DNA from: Polytrichum commune
Lineage: Eukaryota > Streptophyta > Polytrichopsida > Polytrichales > Polytrichaceae
Direction of reading: 5' to 3'
Assembly: GCA_950295325.1 (NCBI GenBank)
Contig: OX485807.1
Span: 41,942,440 to 42,006,439, forward strand
Length of the DNA stretch: 64,000 nt
Position numbers and translations under genes: made by a program. The number at the start of each line of letters is the position of its first letter. The first letter of the stretch is position 1. Below are positions 48,801 to 60,774 of this stretch, one piece after another. The notes under the pieces were generated by a model, which was not told the DNA's origin, did no database searches, and was given only the letters and a program-made list of their open reading frames with translations.

Positions 48801-50125
48801 TGCACCGGAGAACTTATTTGAATGCAGATTCCTGTGTAGAGCGAAGGAGAACCTGGTTAGAACACTTAGCTCCAGGTAATTAGCACGGGCTTTCTCTTCG
48901 TTTCTGTAAATGAGACATTTGTAAACAATTGCAGATAGACTTGTCCTGTTGTCAGATTAGAAGAAACGAACAGAATAATTAAAGAGAACGGCTCAATGTT
49001 CACTCACAGGTTCCTTAGACTGGTGGAGTCTCTTAAGAAGGTAGGAATTTCGCCCTCCAAGTTGTTGGAAGACAAGTTTCTGCAGTTCCAAAGGCAGCCT
49101 TTGCATCAGACCACGAGTAAGAAATTTGAATAAACTGACAATATGACCCGATTCCTGGTCACGCTTATTAGTTTTATCGCCACTTACAAAGCTTGCAGCC
49201 ACCTTAACTTCCTTGTGTCTAGAGTGAAGTGGCCGCGGAGTTTCCATCTTGCCAAATTTCTGCACTTAGTCCAACAGAATCGGTCAGCACACTTGCATCG
49301 CCAGGATTGTCCACAACGTTTTATGGAGGCTATCACTGAGATATTCCGGCGGTCAAGTACAACCTGATGAAATGTAGAAACTCACATAACCAAAACCTGC
49401 AAATTCTCAGAACACTGGATTCCTGTCCATCGACATGGATTAAGCTGCGACCCGTTCCAGTCACTGAGGACGTTCTCGTCGGCTGTCGCATTGCGAACAA
49501 AAGCGAGGAGTGCATGACCTGCGTACAGGACGAAAGGCAGCGCAGTGAGAAAGCTGAAAGTGCAAATGCCAATTCATATTGAGATATCCAGCAGTAATTC
49601 AAAACAGTGCCGTTGGTTGATAATATTGCGGAGCGATTGCAACTGAAAAGAAAACAACAAAAGGAGACTGCAACTCTCAAAAGAAATCCATCACGAAGAG
49701 CAAGACGGGGGATATGCAAGCAGTTCGCAACCCCGACTTTATTAATCGACTACGCGCTATCGAAACTCGAAGCGTCGATTTTGTTTACTTGGCAGATCTA
49801 ATAAAATCTTTACTTCTGCGAATGGAATCCAAAAACATCAAGACTCAGAAACAATCTATTACGCTTAAATCGATTTATTTCTTTATTTAGTTATTTCGAA
49901 GTTTCCGAGGCTCGGAGCTGTGAAAGACGAACTACCTTCAGCATTGAGAGCCATACTTGGACTTGCGAGAAGGTAGGTGCAGAGACATATGAGAAGAAAG
50001 TTGCAAGAAGCCGAAGACGCCACTACATTTCCAGGCTCCTCACAACTGTAAGTGATTACAAACACCCGCGCAACAAATGCTGGACAATAATATGCACCGA
50101 ACCCCTGCCGTTCTCGTACTGCCAT
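45818..50125 (-). CDS. LRR receptor-like Ser/Thr kinase, FEI1/FEI2 type (gene B)
   Basis: Thirteen exons: 50125-49936, 49518-49386, 49259-49188, 49079-49008, 48831-48760, 48639-48568, 48244-48173, 47998-47880, 47613-47479, 47256-46918, 46804-46547, 46418-46285, 46054-45818; 634 residues. Order: signal segment ([18 protein letters not shown]), LRR N-cap PCRWTGIQC, five LRRs each on a 72-bp exon, [13 protein letters not shown] helix at about 272-292, kinase at about 339-615. Kinase motifs: GSGGYG at 346-351, ATP Lys K367 (FAVKK), HRDIKASN with D466 and K468, DFGLAK, APEYVDTG. All expected catalytic residues are present. The start codon is the least certain point: in-frame ATGs also occur upstream (50137 and 50287), and a leader intron is possible. 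Every intron has the same phase as in gene A. An Arabidopsis FEI partner role in cell-wall signalling is only an inference here. Confidence 0.92.
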
Positions 50126-50299
50126 TCCTGCCACCATCTGAAGCAGCTCTCCTCCCCGGAGCTCAACTTGCCGGAGACACACTCGAAAATACAAACACAC
50201 GCACCATGCCGATACAGTATCCGTGCACCATTTGATTGTACCCAATTCAACATGTATGCAGATAGCAGTGCAACGGATTCTCAACACTTCGCGTCTTGT

Positions 50300-50925
50300 A
50301 TACTAGCTATGAGAAAGTGGCAGATCTTACTACAAAAATCTAACTATGCATCATCAACAGTACTTCTAGCCGGAGAATCGTTTATGAACGATTGTAACGA
50401 TGAAACAAGTATTAAGCTCTTCAAGAATCGAGACTCTCAATGTCAATCAGCCTGAAAATTACAAGACACGAACGTCCTAACAGGCTGCTCTAGCTAGGAA
50501 CTTACTGCTGCTCACAATGATTCACTCCTCCCACTCAACCTGGCCTTGATCATTGTCTTCCAAGTTCCTCCCACTAAGTGTCCACCAGGATGTCTGGAAT
50601 AATTGTAACCAATTCACTAGGTGCGCAGGTAACCGCGGAACGCGTGTCCATTTCCAAACATATATAGCTATCAGACAGTGGCAGATCTTACTACAAAGAC
50701 CTAAGTATGCATCATTAACAGTACTTCTCACCAGAAAATTACAACGACGAAAAAAGTAATAAGCTCACCAAGAGTCGAGACTCATGTGGAGTCTCATTGT
50801 CAATCAAACTGGGAAACAAGGCTTGATGGTCTTACAAGGATGCTCCACGAACTTACTGCTACTCACAATGATTCACTATGTACTACTCCCACTCAAGCCG
50901 GTTATGATTATTGTCTTCCAAGTTT
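50300..50925. repeat. Direct duplication, about 360-bp step, upstream of kinase B
   Basis: Two units share AGTGGCAGATCTTACTACAAA (50316 and 50677), TATGCATCATYAACAGTACTTCT, AATCGAGACTC or AGTCGAGACTC, GAACTTACTGCTRCTCACAATG and CATTGTCTTCCAAGTT or TATTGTCTTCCAAGTT. The second unit has short insertions. It lies 0.2-0.8 kb upstream of the inferred kinase B start. Confidence 0.85.
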
Positions 50926-51194
50926 CTCCACTAATTTTTGGTGGAACATCCGATCCGATCGGACAGATACTAAGGGCGCCACATACATCAACGGCGATTG
51001 AAAAGCAGGCAAGAATTGTGCCGCCTTTCGGAGCATAATAGACCTCACTCCCTACCTACTCACCTACGTACTAGCTCCAAGTGTGCCGAAGTATGTGGGA
51101 CTTCATTCGCGTGGGCTCCACGTGAAGAGGAGAATAAGGTCATCGCTTAATTTGAGATGATTACCTACTCGAAATTCTGCCCTAGCCGATTCGC

Positions 51195-51440
51195 TCATAA
51201 TCTGTGGAGCTCGTATGAATATCTTATTCATTAACAAAGTGAAGATTCTCAAGCTCATCAATTTGTCATATAGGTCCCCCCAATTATGTTGACTATTGAG
51301 CTTAGAATGGGGCCGGACTAGAATGATTAATATATTTTGAGCACGTAGTCCAATCTCTTTTAGACATGTGTCATTTTGGTGTTCTTTCTTCGATTCACAC
51401 CTAAGTTTCAATCACGTACACTGAAGTATAGGTGTCCATA
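51195..51440 (-). repeat. Dispersed repeat R1, reversed copy
   Basis: On the plus strand the order is inverted relative to 26345-26660: CATAATCTGTGGAGCTCGTATGA, TTTGAGCACGTAGTCCAATC, TTTAGACATGTGTC, CGATTCACACCTAAG, then GAAGTATAGGTGTC. Confidence 0.65.
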
Positions 51441-51585
51441 TTATTATTATGTTGGATTTAGGCCCGTCTTTCTTAAATCAACACCACCATAGTGGGGCAC
51501 CGCTACTGCAATGTAGAGCTAAAATAGGGTTGGAGCTAGCAGGGTTGTTGTAAAAGGGAGGGACTGGTAAATAGGGACAAGGTCG

Positions 51586-51811
51586 ACTACGCAGTATATG
51601 GTATTTAGTGTCACTTGCTATTTGAAACTATGTTGTGATATACTTTTTTTTACTATGGATTTCTTTCTTGCCAACAAAGGTCAAATTGGTTGTTTGAACA
51701 CTACATAGCATAAATATCTTTACTTGGTAAAAATTTACATTAAGAATATAATGTTACAACAATGCATAACTCCGAACAGTAAGTGACACTAAATACCATA
51801 AATGGTGTAGT
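51586..51811. mobile_element. Small TIR element
   Basis: The left end ACTACGCAGTATATGGTATT, then TAGTGTCACTTGCT, is inverse to AGTAAGTGACACTA, then AATACCATAAATGGTGTAGT, on the right. It is 226 bp long and AT-rich inside. No target duplication was resolved and no superfamily assigned. Confidence 0.7.
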
Positions 51812-54800
51812 GGCTCACAACGGGGAGTGTGCAACCCCTTATTTGAGACAGTATGTTCAACCCTGCATTTTCCATTTCAAGGGCAGATAGCAACAAAACA
51901 AAAAATTCTTGTTGCCATCAACAACAATCATTCCATCAACGTAAAATCCATCCACTCATTATTGACATCCATCTATAGTTCTTTCATCCACACGCATAAT
52001 CATACTTTTGCCAAATTATAAAGTTTAGGTTTAGGTTATTGGATTATGAATACCGGTATTGGTATTAGAAATTAAATCAATAGGTCGATTCACCTTAAAT
52101 TTGAGACACCCTTGATCAAGTTGATAAAGTTTACTTTTTCTAACCTGTGAGATACTATCCACTTTAGGCACAATTGTTTTCGGTCCAATCCCAACTTATG
52201 GTATGACTTATATATTGACATGTTCGAGCTTGCAAGGTTGTTGACATTTACAACCTTTGGAGTGGTTAGGGTTATACCCAACATTATCCAATGTTGGGTT
52301 TAGACTCCATCCATAGTCCTATATGGTGAATTTGATCTCCAAATACTATCATTGTGTGTTTATCATAGGAATCCTTGTTGGGGCATAGTTGATACTATAG
52401 GGTAGTAACCTTTTTGATTTGGTGTTATGAGTTATGTGTCTTCATGATAGTATGTGGAGAGATTATGGTTAGGGGAATAATGTTAGGGTTCTTTTGATCT
52501 TGTTGCCTTTCGTGCTTGTGTTTAGATTGTGGTTTAGATGTCTAAAAAATGGAAGCAATATCATGAGCAAATTAGAGAGCATTTGGAGAACAACGATGAG
52601 GAAGATTACATGATAGGACTTTGTCTATAAAAAATATAAGAATCTTCATATGATGATCAACCAGGGGGAGTAGGCTTGGTAAAAAACCCATTAAGGATAG
52701 GTTAGCACTTGAACAAGATGGTTATCTTTACATGGATTATTTTTCTCCCACCTTGTGTTTGTTGATGAAGAACTTCGGCGTTTGTACCCTAAACCCTGAA
52801 GACAACCTCCTTCACCTTAGCATTGCGGTGGTTTGCCTTCACTTGCTTGGCGCCTTGAGGATGAGGCTCTTGAGGGATGATATGTGAGGTTTCAAATCCT
52901 GCAACCCCAAACCGCCCCTCCAAACAAATTACAAGGAGATCAAAAGTGGAAAGAGGACTGATCTTCCTCTTCGCTATTGGTTTGAACATGGTCCCAAACC
53001 TCGGATACATGCGAAGGATTTTAAAACAAATATAAAGTGGAGGTTGAATTTTAGAGTACAATCATAGCAAAATAATGTCATTGTTGTTATCTACGAATTT
53101 TAGGAGCATTAGTCTTTAAGTTAAGTATCAAAATTCACTAAGAATTGAAATCATTTAACCTTTGGTTTGATTAGCCCAAACATAGAAGTTGCATACCATG
53201 GATGAAGTTGTGATTTTAGGATTTACCATATATAAATACTTATGTAACAAAACTTCAAGAATGTGAGTGATTTTCTTGAAACAATCATTTATAGATTCAC
53301 AAACATGAAGCAAACCTAGAATGTTATAGAGATAGTTTTTATACATTTCATTGGAGAAATGTATTTGGTAAATAAATTATATATATATATATGATACCTC
53401 TACACATAGGCCACAGAGAAGAAGCCCCCTCATTTGTACCTCAATGGATGGAAGTACAAGAGATGAAGAACGAAGTTTTATTACTTTAGTGTGCATGACA
53501 CATCTAAAAACAAGAGGATATTTTGGAGGTGCTATGACATGAAACATTTAATCCGTCACAAGTCTCAGTCTCAATCATTTTGAGCTTGCTTCATTAAGTT
53601 GTGTAGGTGTCTCCCCACCAAAATAGAACCTACTTGGAATAGCCCACTTCCTCAATAAATACTCCACGTTTGTAAAAGTTTAAACCTCACCTTTATAGTG
53701 AGTTAAAGTAGTGAAGATGTTCAAATTAAATCAATGCAAGTGTAAGATAATGTATTTTTTTGAAATTTTAAACATTGGTTCGTCTTGACCATTGTTTTCT
53801 ACTTGAAGTTTTAAAAATAAATAAATAAAAATAAATAAATAAAAAATATATATATATACATACACACACACAAATTTTTATTTTCAACCTGTAAATTATA
53901 GTGTTGACCTTCCCCCAATCGTCAACATCCAAACACATTGGCAATGCAATCCATGTTGAAATAAAGACATGAGGGCACCATTTCAATGGATGGCATGTCT
54001 TGATACCAACAACATCAAAATCCACCTCTTTATATTAATTGAAATTTATTTGACAATTGAAATGATGTCCTGATTAAGTGGTTATATCCTACATCAAATG
54101 GAAGAAAACTAGGTAATATAGCTTTTGTCATTGCAAAGGAGGGCAATCTTTCACATGATGTACGCCACAAGCAACAAGACTTGAAGTAGATATTTTATGT
54201 TCTTAAAAGTGTGGAGAAAATGTCAAATATCATGAGGATTAAATCCTTCGATACAAGGGGTTCTCATGTCCTACTATCACTTATCCCAAAAACAAAAATT
54301 GTAAGTAACTTTGTTTCTAGACATTCATGCACTTTCTACATGACTTGGACCCTATATTTCAAAATTAAAGTTCACCAGATTTAAAGCGTTTCTAATATTT
54401 CATAAAAAATGCACATCAAATGAAAATTGAATGGTGAAACTTGACACAGACACTTGTTATTATGATGCATACCATATAGAGTAATAATTCATAAATGTCT
54501 TAAATAACTGCATTCCTCAACATTCTCTTTATGTTGTGGATACCATTATCAATAATAGTGTATTCTAAGATTAGATAGTAGAAGTTCTGGCACTCTAAAA
54601 TGCTTCTTGATGTCAGTTTGTAACAATCACTATGGAATGATTTCGATATCCACTGTAGAAGTTCTTACGTGTGATAATCCTCAAAGACTGGAGGATTCTT
54701 ATTATTCTTGTCAGTAATTTGAATAGCAACTGGCTCCAAAAGTCTCAAAGATCATTTGTCTATTTGCTAGACAAAGTTTTTCTGAATGAAGCCGTATCAC

Positions 54801-54880
54801 TGTATATTATTCATGTGCTTTTGACTGCCAGGACCATTGATTGAATCAGGAGTAAATGGCTCATTGCACCCGGTCCAGTG
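51812..54880. other. Gene-poor AT-rich region
   Basis: No gene or exon chain is recognised. Short AT microsatellites occur near 53378-53391 and 53818-53875. Scattered open frames are under 95 codons and have no recognisable motifs. Confidence 0.45.
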
Positions 54881-54903
54881 AAAGAGGCCACACATGATTT
54901 CTT

Positions 54904-55233
54904 TTAGTATACAGATAATATGAACACCGTTGCAAACCATTTAAAAACTTCAAACTCATTGACCAAATCATACTGAGGCAAAAAATATGCTTGCAGAGGT
55001 TCATAGCCCTGAACCAGAGGTGGAGAATGCGAATGATGATAATCAGGCACATTGATCCTCTCTGCAGGAGAAGAACGTGACTCCAACAAATCAAATTGTG
55101 AAGGTATCACTGGTGTTAGGATGTGGATGGAGTTCAAGAGGATGTCCAAGGTCCTCAGAATACTTTGACTGCAGAAGGCTTTGTTGTAATCAACATCAAG
55201 CTTTGTTTGACAGCAACCACCAATTTCCGAAAC
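54904..55233 (-). other. Unassigned exon-like open frame downstream of the PNSB2-like gene
   Basis: A plausible acceptor (TTATGCAG) precedes about 109 codons with balanced composition: it starts VSEIGGCCQTKLDVDYNKAF, contains LVQGYEPLQAYFLPQYDLV, and ends at a stop at 54904. It lies 0.3 kb downstream of the PNSB2-like stop on the same strand. It could be an alternative last exon, an old gene fragment, or chance. I do not recognise the family. Confidence 0.3.
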
Positions 55234-55542
55234 CTGCATAAGCAATCTGTCAGAAAATGCAAACTAACTTTGTACTAAGTGAAAGAGAGGATATATCACA
55301 ACCTATATTGGTAGCCAAGCGGTTGATCTCTTTCACACCATGCAAGCACTTATGAGGTCCATATATACTTACACATTATGTGAAGTCATTGATGCAAAGA
55401 ATGAGTGATTTCTTGCACATGGTAAAGACAGGACAGTGAATGAGATAGAAACAAACCTTTTTGAGAGGAGAGGTATGGTCAATGGATTTTCGGTGACCTC
55501 ACAGGCTTATAGATCAATTGAAAAGCAACAGCTTTGTATGCT

Positions 55543-58214
55543 TCAAGTGCTTGGATTCTGAAGCTGCTGTGCAGCTCGCCACGCTTGACCAGGTTGTAGC
55601 TGTACCGGTCGTGTCAATTGCTCAAGTCCAACACATACAAAGGAGTCCCAATTTTGAAGCCCCGATTCCTCACCTACATTGGCAACTCGGATGTCTTCAA
55701 ACCCAATGCGGTTGAACTCAAGTGCCCGTCTTCTGCCCTGTTGAGAAATCAAGCGGTTTCATCATCAGCAAAAAGTACTCCCCTCATGTCCAATCCAATT
55801 TCTCATAACCACCTTTCTAACTAAGTCAAAATATACGAGGCATCACCTTGACGCTACATGCTGATAGCTTCTCTAATAATGGCTTCTTTTAGGAAGAGAA
55901 GCTTACGTTTCTTTCCAGGGCTTCTGTACTACAATATGTTCAATTGTCAAATGTTGTGAATAAATCAGCCAGAGAATGGGCGACTTGGATCATAACTGTA
56001 GGCGGAAGTAACCAGAAAATTCACCTCCTTCTCCTGGTACCATTTTTTTTTCACTGGGTCAAAACTGTGCCCATATGAGGCTTTCTTCAACTACAAAATC
56101 GTGAAGTACTATTCTGAACCTGTAAAAATTCTCAGGCCTACCCCATGAAACTGTTACTTAAGCCTTACACCCAATCTCACCTCCCTTTTAATTTTTGAAG
56201 GAATTTACATACAGGTGTTTTGAGTGCGGGACAATGAATCATTCTTGGGTTGTTTATCGAGTGTTTAGAAAGTCACTGAAAATGAAAATTCACCACAAAA
56301 TGAACCCTAATGTGAGACTTGACATCCCAGGCAATTGCATTTGTCTAATCAATAGGCATCACTCATATAGTTCTGTAGTTTGACAACCTACCCGGTCAAG
56401 GAGAGAAATAGAATCAGGTGCCATTGTGTAGAGCCGTTGAAATCCACCATACAAATCCACATACTCATCCTCCTCCACAGAACACCCTTCACCAGTCATA
56501 GCCGAGCCACTTGTGCTCTCAACAGCCATTACCTTATCCCAAACCTGCTGCAAGTTTGAAAAGAAATCCTTGCGGCTGGTGGTTATTCGAGGTTTTCCTA
56601 TTTTCTGCCTGGAAGGTACTGATGAAGCAGGGCTGGAAACATACCCACACCCTTGCAAACCTAATGCAGCAACTCCATCCACATAATTCACTGCAACATT
56701 TGTTTGAATGGAGCTGCAAATGCTGACAGCGGCTTTACTTGTGTTTGAGATGATGACGGCTGACGAGAGTGATGCTGGAGTCAGAGTGATTATGTACTTA
56801 AGGAGTAAAGATTGGCTAGTGGAATGACAGTCTGGTGAGGCACTTGTCGCGGTTGTTGATAAAGAAACCTGGTACAGGTACATAAATATACAAGCTGTCA
56901 GTATCACACAACTCTCCGCCAGTTTCATGCCACCACAGTATATTAGGTCCTTCCACTATTTGCAAACTTCCCACTTTGATTGGACCAAGCTTTGTAGTTT
57001 ACAAGCTCTGGCTAACCAAAGGAAGGGAGTGGTCATACACACGGTAGCCTTGGCCATGTCAGCTTTGTTACATACAGGGGACGAAGGAGAAGGCGGACTT
57101 GTCGAATTGTTTGAAGGAGTTGCCTCACAAAACTTGAGTTCGAGCTCAAGCTTGCAAGTTTGGTGAAATTTGGTGGACCAAAGTAAAAGAATTTGAGCCA
57201 TTCCTTCATGTGCCTAAGATGATGGAGCATGGAGCTTTGTCTCAAGGTCGGTCCCCGCTTATTTTGGACCGCTTATTCCCCGAACTTTAACATGTACCTA
57301 GTTATGTCAAGTCCGACGACTACAAGTTCAACTTCGGGCTTGAACTTGAAAATCAATCCAAAATGTGCTTTTACCTTGGCCAGCCAAACTTTGCAAGCTC
57401 AAGCTCAAGCTCAAGTTTTAGGAAGACTATGGAGAACCCTAACAACTAAACGCACAAGAATTCTCACAAGCAAAGGGCGGTGGATCCACCCCGCCGCAAT
57501 TGCATTCACACGAAGAACAAGATATGCAACTTCATCATGCAACATCATCATCCGCGAGGAAGAAACGATTAACCCGACCTGTACATACTGCGCAGGATCA
57601 CTCTTCACATCCTCCACCTCCCAGCACTCGCTCATCACCATCCGCGACTCATCCTCTGACTCAAAAACTCTTAGAACTATCCCTCCCACCGTCGTCGGCC
57701 TCCTCTTCGCCTCCTCCTCCACATCATCATCATCATCGTAGCCATCGCCATCGCCATCAGCTTCCACCACCTGCGTGTACAACAACTCCTCCAACCCGCC
57801 GTGCCACATTTTGGTCTTATACGACGAGATGACCGCCGTTTGCAACAAGACTCTTGCGCTCGACCCGTCCTTGAGCTTCATCGCTACTATGGTGTAGCCT
57901 GCTGCTTCCCTGAACTTCACACACGCGCATCCGAACCTCGCTTCCAAGGCTCCAACCGACGAGGCCGTCTCTGCCTCGGTTGCCACCACTTGGTTGCTGC
58001 ATTGTACAAGGCTAGGAGTTCTTCTCGCGACATTTCTGAATTCTCTTTCCAAACTGTTGCATTCGAGGGTTAACCTTGTGCTGCCAGAACAGAAATTTGA
58101 GCTCCGGGACAACAGCGACTGCTGTTGCACCGTTGTGCTCTTCCAAGAATTGGAGCTCTGGAACAATAATGATGGAGAGCGAGAACGGAGAAGGTTTGGT
58201 GAAAAAGAATCCAT
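55543..58214 (-). CDS. PNSB2: PNSB2/NDF2-like chloroplast protein (galactose-mutarotase-like fold)
   Basis: PNSB2 (NDF2) is a nuclear-encoded subunit of subcomplex B of the chloroplast NDH complex, which works in cyclic electron flow around photosystem I. Three exons, 58214-57579, 56868-56392 and 55737-55543, all in phase 0, give 435 residues. The first about 50 residues are Ser-rich and lack acidic residues, as expected of a transit peptide. The fold region begins near GYTIVAMKLKDGSSARVLL and MWHGGLEELL. An acidic insert with GDGYDDDDDVEEEAKRR follows. The third exon ends SFVCVGLEQLTRPVQLQP, then GQAWRAAQQL, the usual mutarotase-like C-terminus. No mutarotase catalysis is expected in this group. 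Arabidopsis PNSB2 is shorter (about 350 residues by memory). The identification is by remembered sequence and could be another member of the same fold. An in-frame ATG 60 bases upstream is an alternative start. Confidence 0.75.
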
Positions 58215-58354
58215 GGTTGATGCGAATTCTTCATGAATTCTGGCAATGACGCCCCAAGATAGGTAGGCGCGCAACTTCCATAAGGGATGGAATTGAATGG
58301 ATTACCTTGGTCGCGGATGACGCCATAGCCAGAGAAAAGGACGTCCGATGGTAA

Positions 58355-59924
58355 GGGGCTGTTTACACCATGCACCATGAAGCCGTCCCAAGGCCCTGTA
58401 AAGTCTGTGATTGGCTGAAGGGAAATAAAAATAAAAATGCTCGAGTGAGCATGGAGTACAAGGTCTTCAAAAGACATATTTCAAGGCCTACATTATCCAC
58501 TCACATGGTTCAACAAGTTTTGTTTTTTGGGTTTTCATTCTGGTTTTTTTCTTTTCTTATTCTGCAGGTTTTAAATCTTGGATCAAATTATAGATTCAAT
58601 TAGTGGCTAAAATCAAAGATTTTAATCGTTCTTGGTTATAATGCAAAAAGAAATACAAATTCATTCTCAAAGAATACAAGACTAACAAGACGGCTAATGA
58701 AGTTTTAGAAATTGATAAAAAACAAGAATGTAGGTGGTTTCATGAAATGAATGAATGACACGGCAACAAAGAAAATGTGCACAACTAGATCCTTGCAAGT
58801 GCTACAAATCATGGAAAGAATATATTAATCCATCTACACATACTGTCGCAACTCTTGTGAGCTCACCTTAATTTATCTTCACCATTTCGTAACTCTTGCA
58901 AATGTTACGAGCGCTAGCCCTGCACATCCCACACACGCACATGGTTAGCTCCCCATACCAACCTCCAGACTCATAGTTTGGTTACCAAACCTTCTTACAC
59001 ATGCATTCGAGACTCTCCCCTTAGTAGGTAGCCAATGATTAGATGCGGAATTTCAATCACGTCTATCGAATCTTGAATTGATCATCGCGTCAATGGAGTA
59101 ACACTACAATAGTCCAAAATATACTTGGTGACTTCGCCCCCACACTGAGCCAACCCCTGTAGGAGCCAATGCCCATGAAGGCCGTGTTATTCTGCAGCAG
59201 GTAGGGTCAGTCGGAAGAGCCGCCTCCCCATATATATAAGCCTCTAGGACTATGTGCAGGGCCCCTATTCCACTGTCAAATAGCATTTTGTCTCCCTCCT
59301 AATGAGTTGGGGCCAAGTAGTTGTTTCCCCTTAGCCGCTTGGGGTGGAGCCCCCCAACAGCTTCAAACCTTCATAACTTTGTCGTTTGACCTCCGATTCT
59401 ATTGAGCGACTAGTCCATCGATATATTCTCACTGCGTAAATGCCAATAGACTCCTCACTTGACCCATTCAAGTAAGTATTGCAAGAGTTATGGTTGTCCC
59501 AACCTCAGCAGTCACTGTTGTCCCACCACAACGCCCTTTTGAGTGCTAAGCGTCGTCCCTTGGTAGCGTCCCACTCAAATTGCCATATTTCCTAGGTCAC
59601 AACTTTGATTGGGGAGCTCTTGAGCATTCTAGAATCTGGATGCAAAAAGCTACCCAATGCTTATGGCCTTACTCTCGTGACTCCTAGTCTCTGTGGGTGG
59701 GAGGCGTTCTCAATGCCTTGGGCCCTCACCCACATTAGAATCACTTGGGCCCTCTCACCTATGGTGTCACAAGTCTCGGGTGTCACTATGGGGTCCCCCT
59801 TGTACCCATGGTGTTGCGAGCACTCTTCATAAAGAGGTGCGCAACACATACTTCATGTCAAACAACGACTGCTACTCCACCAACTGTTACACCATTTTCC
59901 ATGGTCCATGGTGTAAACCAGCCC
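58355..59924. mobile_element. Large Harbinger-like TIR element related to family H2
   Basis: The left end is GGGGCTGTTTACACCATGCA, the right end CCATGGTGTAAACCAGCCC. Flanks are TAA on the left and TAG on the right. The end core TTTACACCAT is shared with the H2 element at 19346-20554. The 1,570-bp interior has no transposase that I recognise; it may contain another insertion. Confidence 0.75.
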
Positions 59925-59984
59925 TAGGTTGAACCCTTAAGAAATGTAGATGGATCTTAAGTGGCTCATTTTTCTTAATTGGAC

Positions 59985-60090
59985 CCTTATATTTGATTAG
60001 TATGTGGTTCGGTGAGGATCGAAGAGCAAACACAATAAAGGCACATGTTTAAAAGAAATTGGATTATGTCTTCAAATATTAATACTTTTT
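59985..60090 (+). repeat. Dispersed repeat R1, partial copy
   Basis: Matches the start of R1: TATATTTGATTAGTATGTGG, TTCGGTGAGGATCGAAGA, GCACATGTTTAAAAGAAATT and GGATTATGTCTTCAAAT. Confidence 0.6.
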
Positions 60091-60774
60091 CTACATTCAA
60101 TAATGAACACAATTGGGAGGGCCTATGAATCTAGTTAAGAAATCAATAAACATGCATTTTTGATAATCATAACGAAATCAAGGGAGGTCCGATTTTCAAT
60201 TTGGTTTTTACACGAGTCCACGCACGAGTCTCATCTTAACATTGCTAATGGAACACGAGTTTTGTTGTAGAGATCTAATTTGTAGAAGTTGGAGAGCATG
60301 AAAAACAAACCAAAGAATACCCACACACCTCCAATTCTTGCACGGCGGAGAATTGAACCTAATTACAAATTGGGACTTGAAAAACTCTCATTTAAAGGTT
60401 TTTGAGAAGGGCATGAAGATACACATGGTGTCTCACATCAAAGTGCGTTGTTCACCAATCTATCATATTTTGTTGTCCAAATTTGGAGAACTTCCTATGG
60501 AATTATATGCACTAAACCTAACTTTGAGTTTTCAATAACGGCTTACCCACCTACCCTCCCCATGATTAGTCAATCAACTAGTCTCACTTTCTTGTCTTTT
60601 TGCCAAACGAAAGGCAAAAACCTGGCATAAATCTACAACCATATGGATGGCATCATGGGGTCTATCTCATCATGGGGACAACTCAACAACATAAAAAGTG
60701 ACATTTGATAATATTAAAAAGGTTTTTCTTGCTCCATAATGGAATTCTTTTCATCTCTTGGGGAACAAAGTAGA

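Noticed and set aside
57229-57741. 170-codon plus-strand open frame
   Set aside because: It lies opposite the first exon of the PNSB2-like gene and reads as Ser/Thr-rich shadow sequence.
59360-59620. Text around ACTTTGTCGTTTGACCTCCG that looked like part of an LTR retrotransposon
   Set aside because: No paired LTR, primer-binding site or polyprotein could be found; it lies within a Harbinger-like element.
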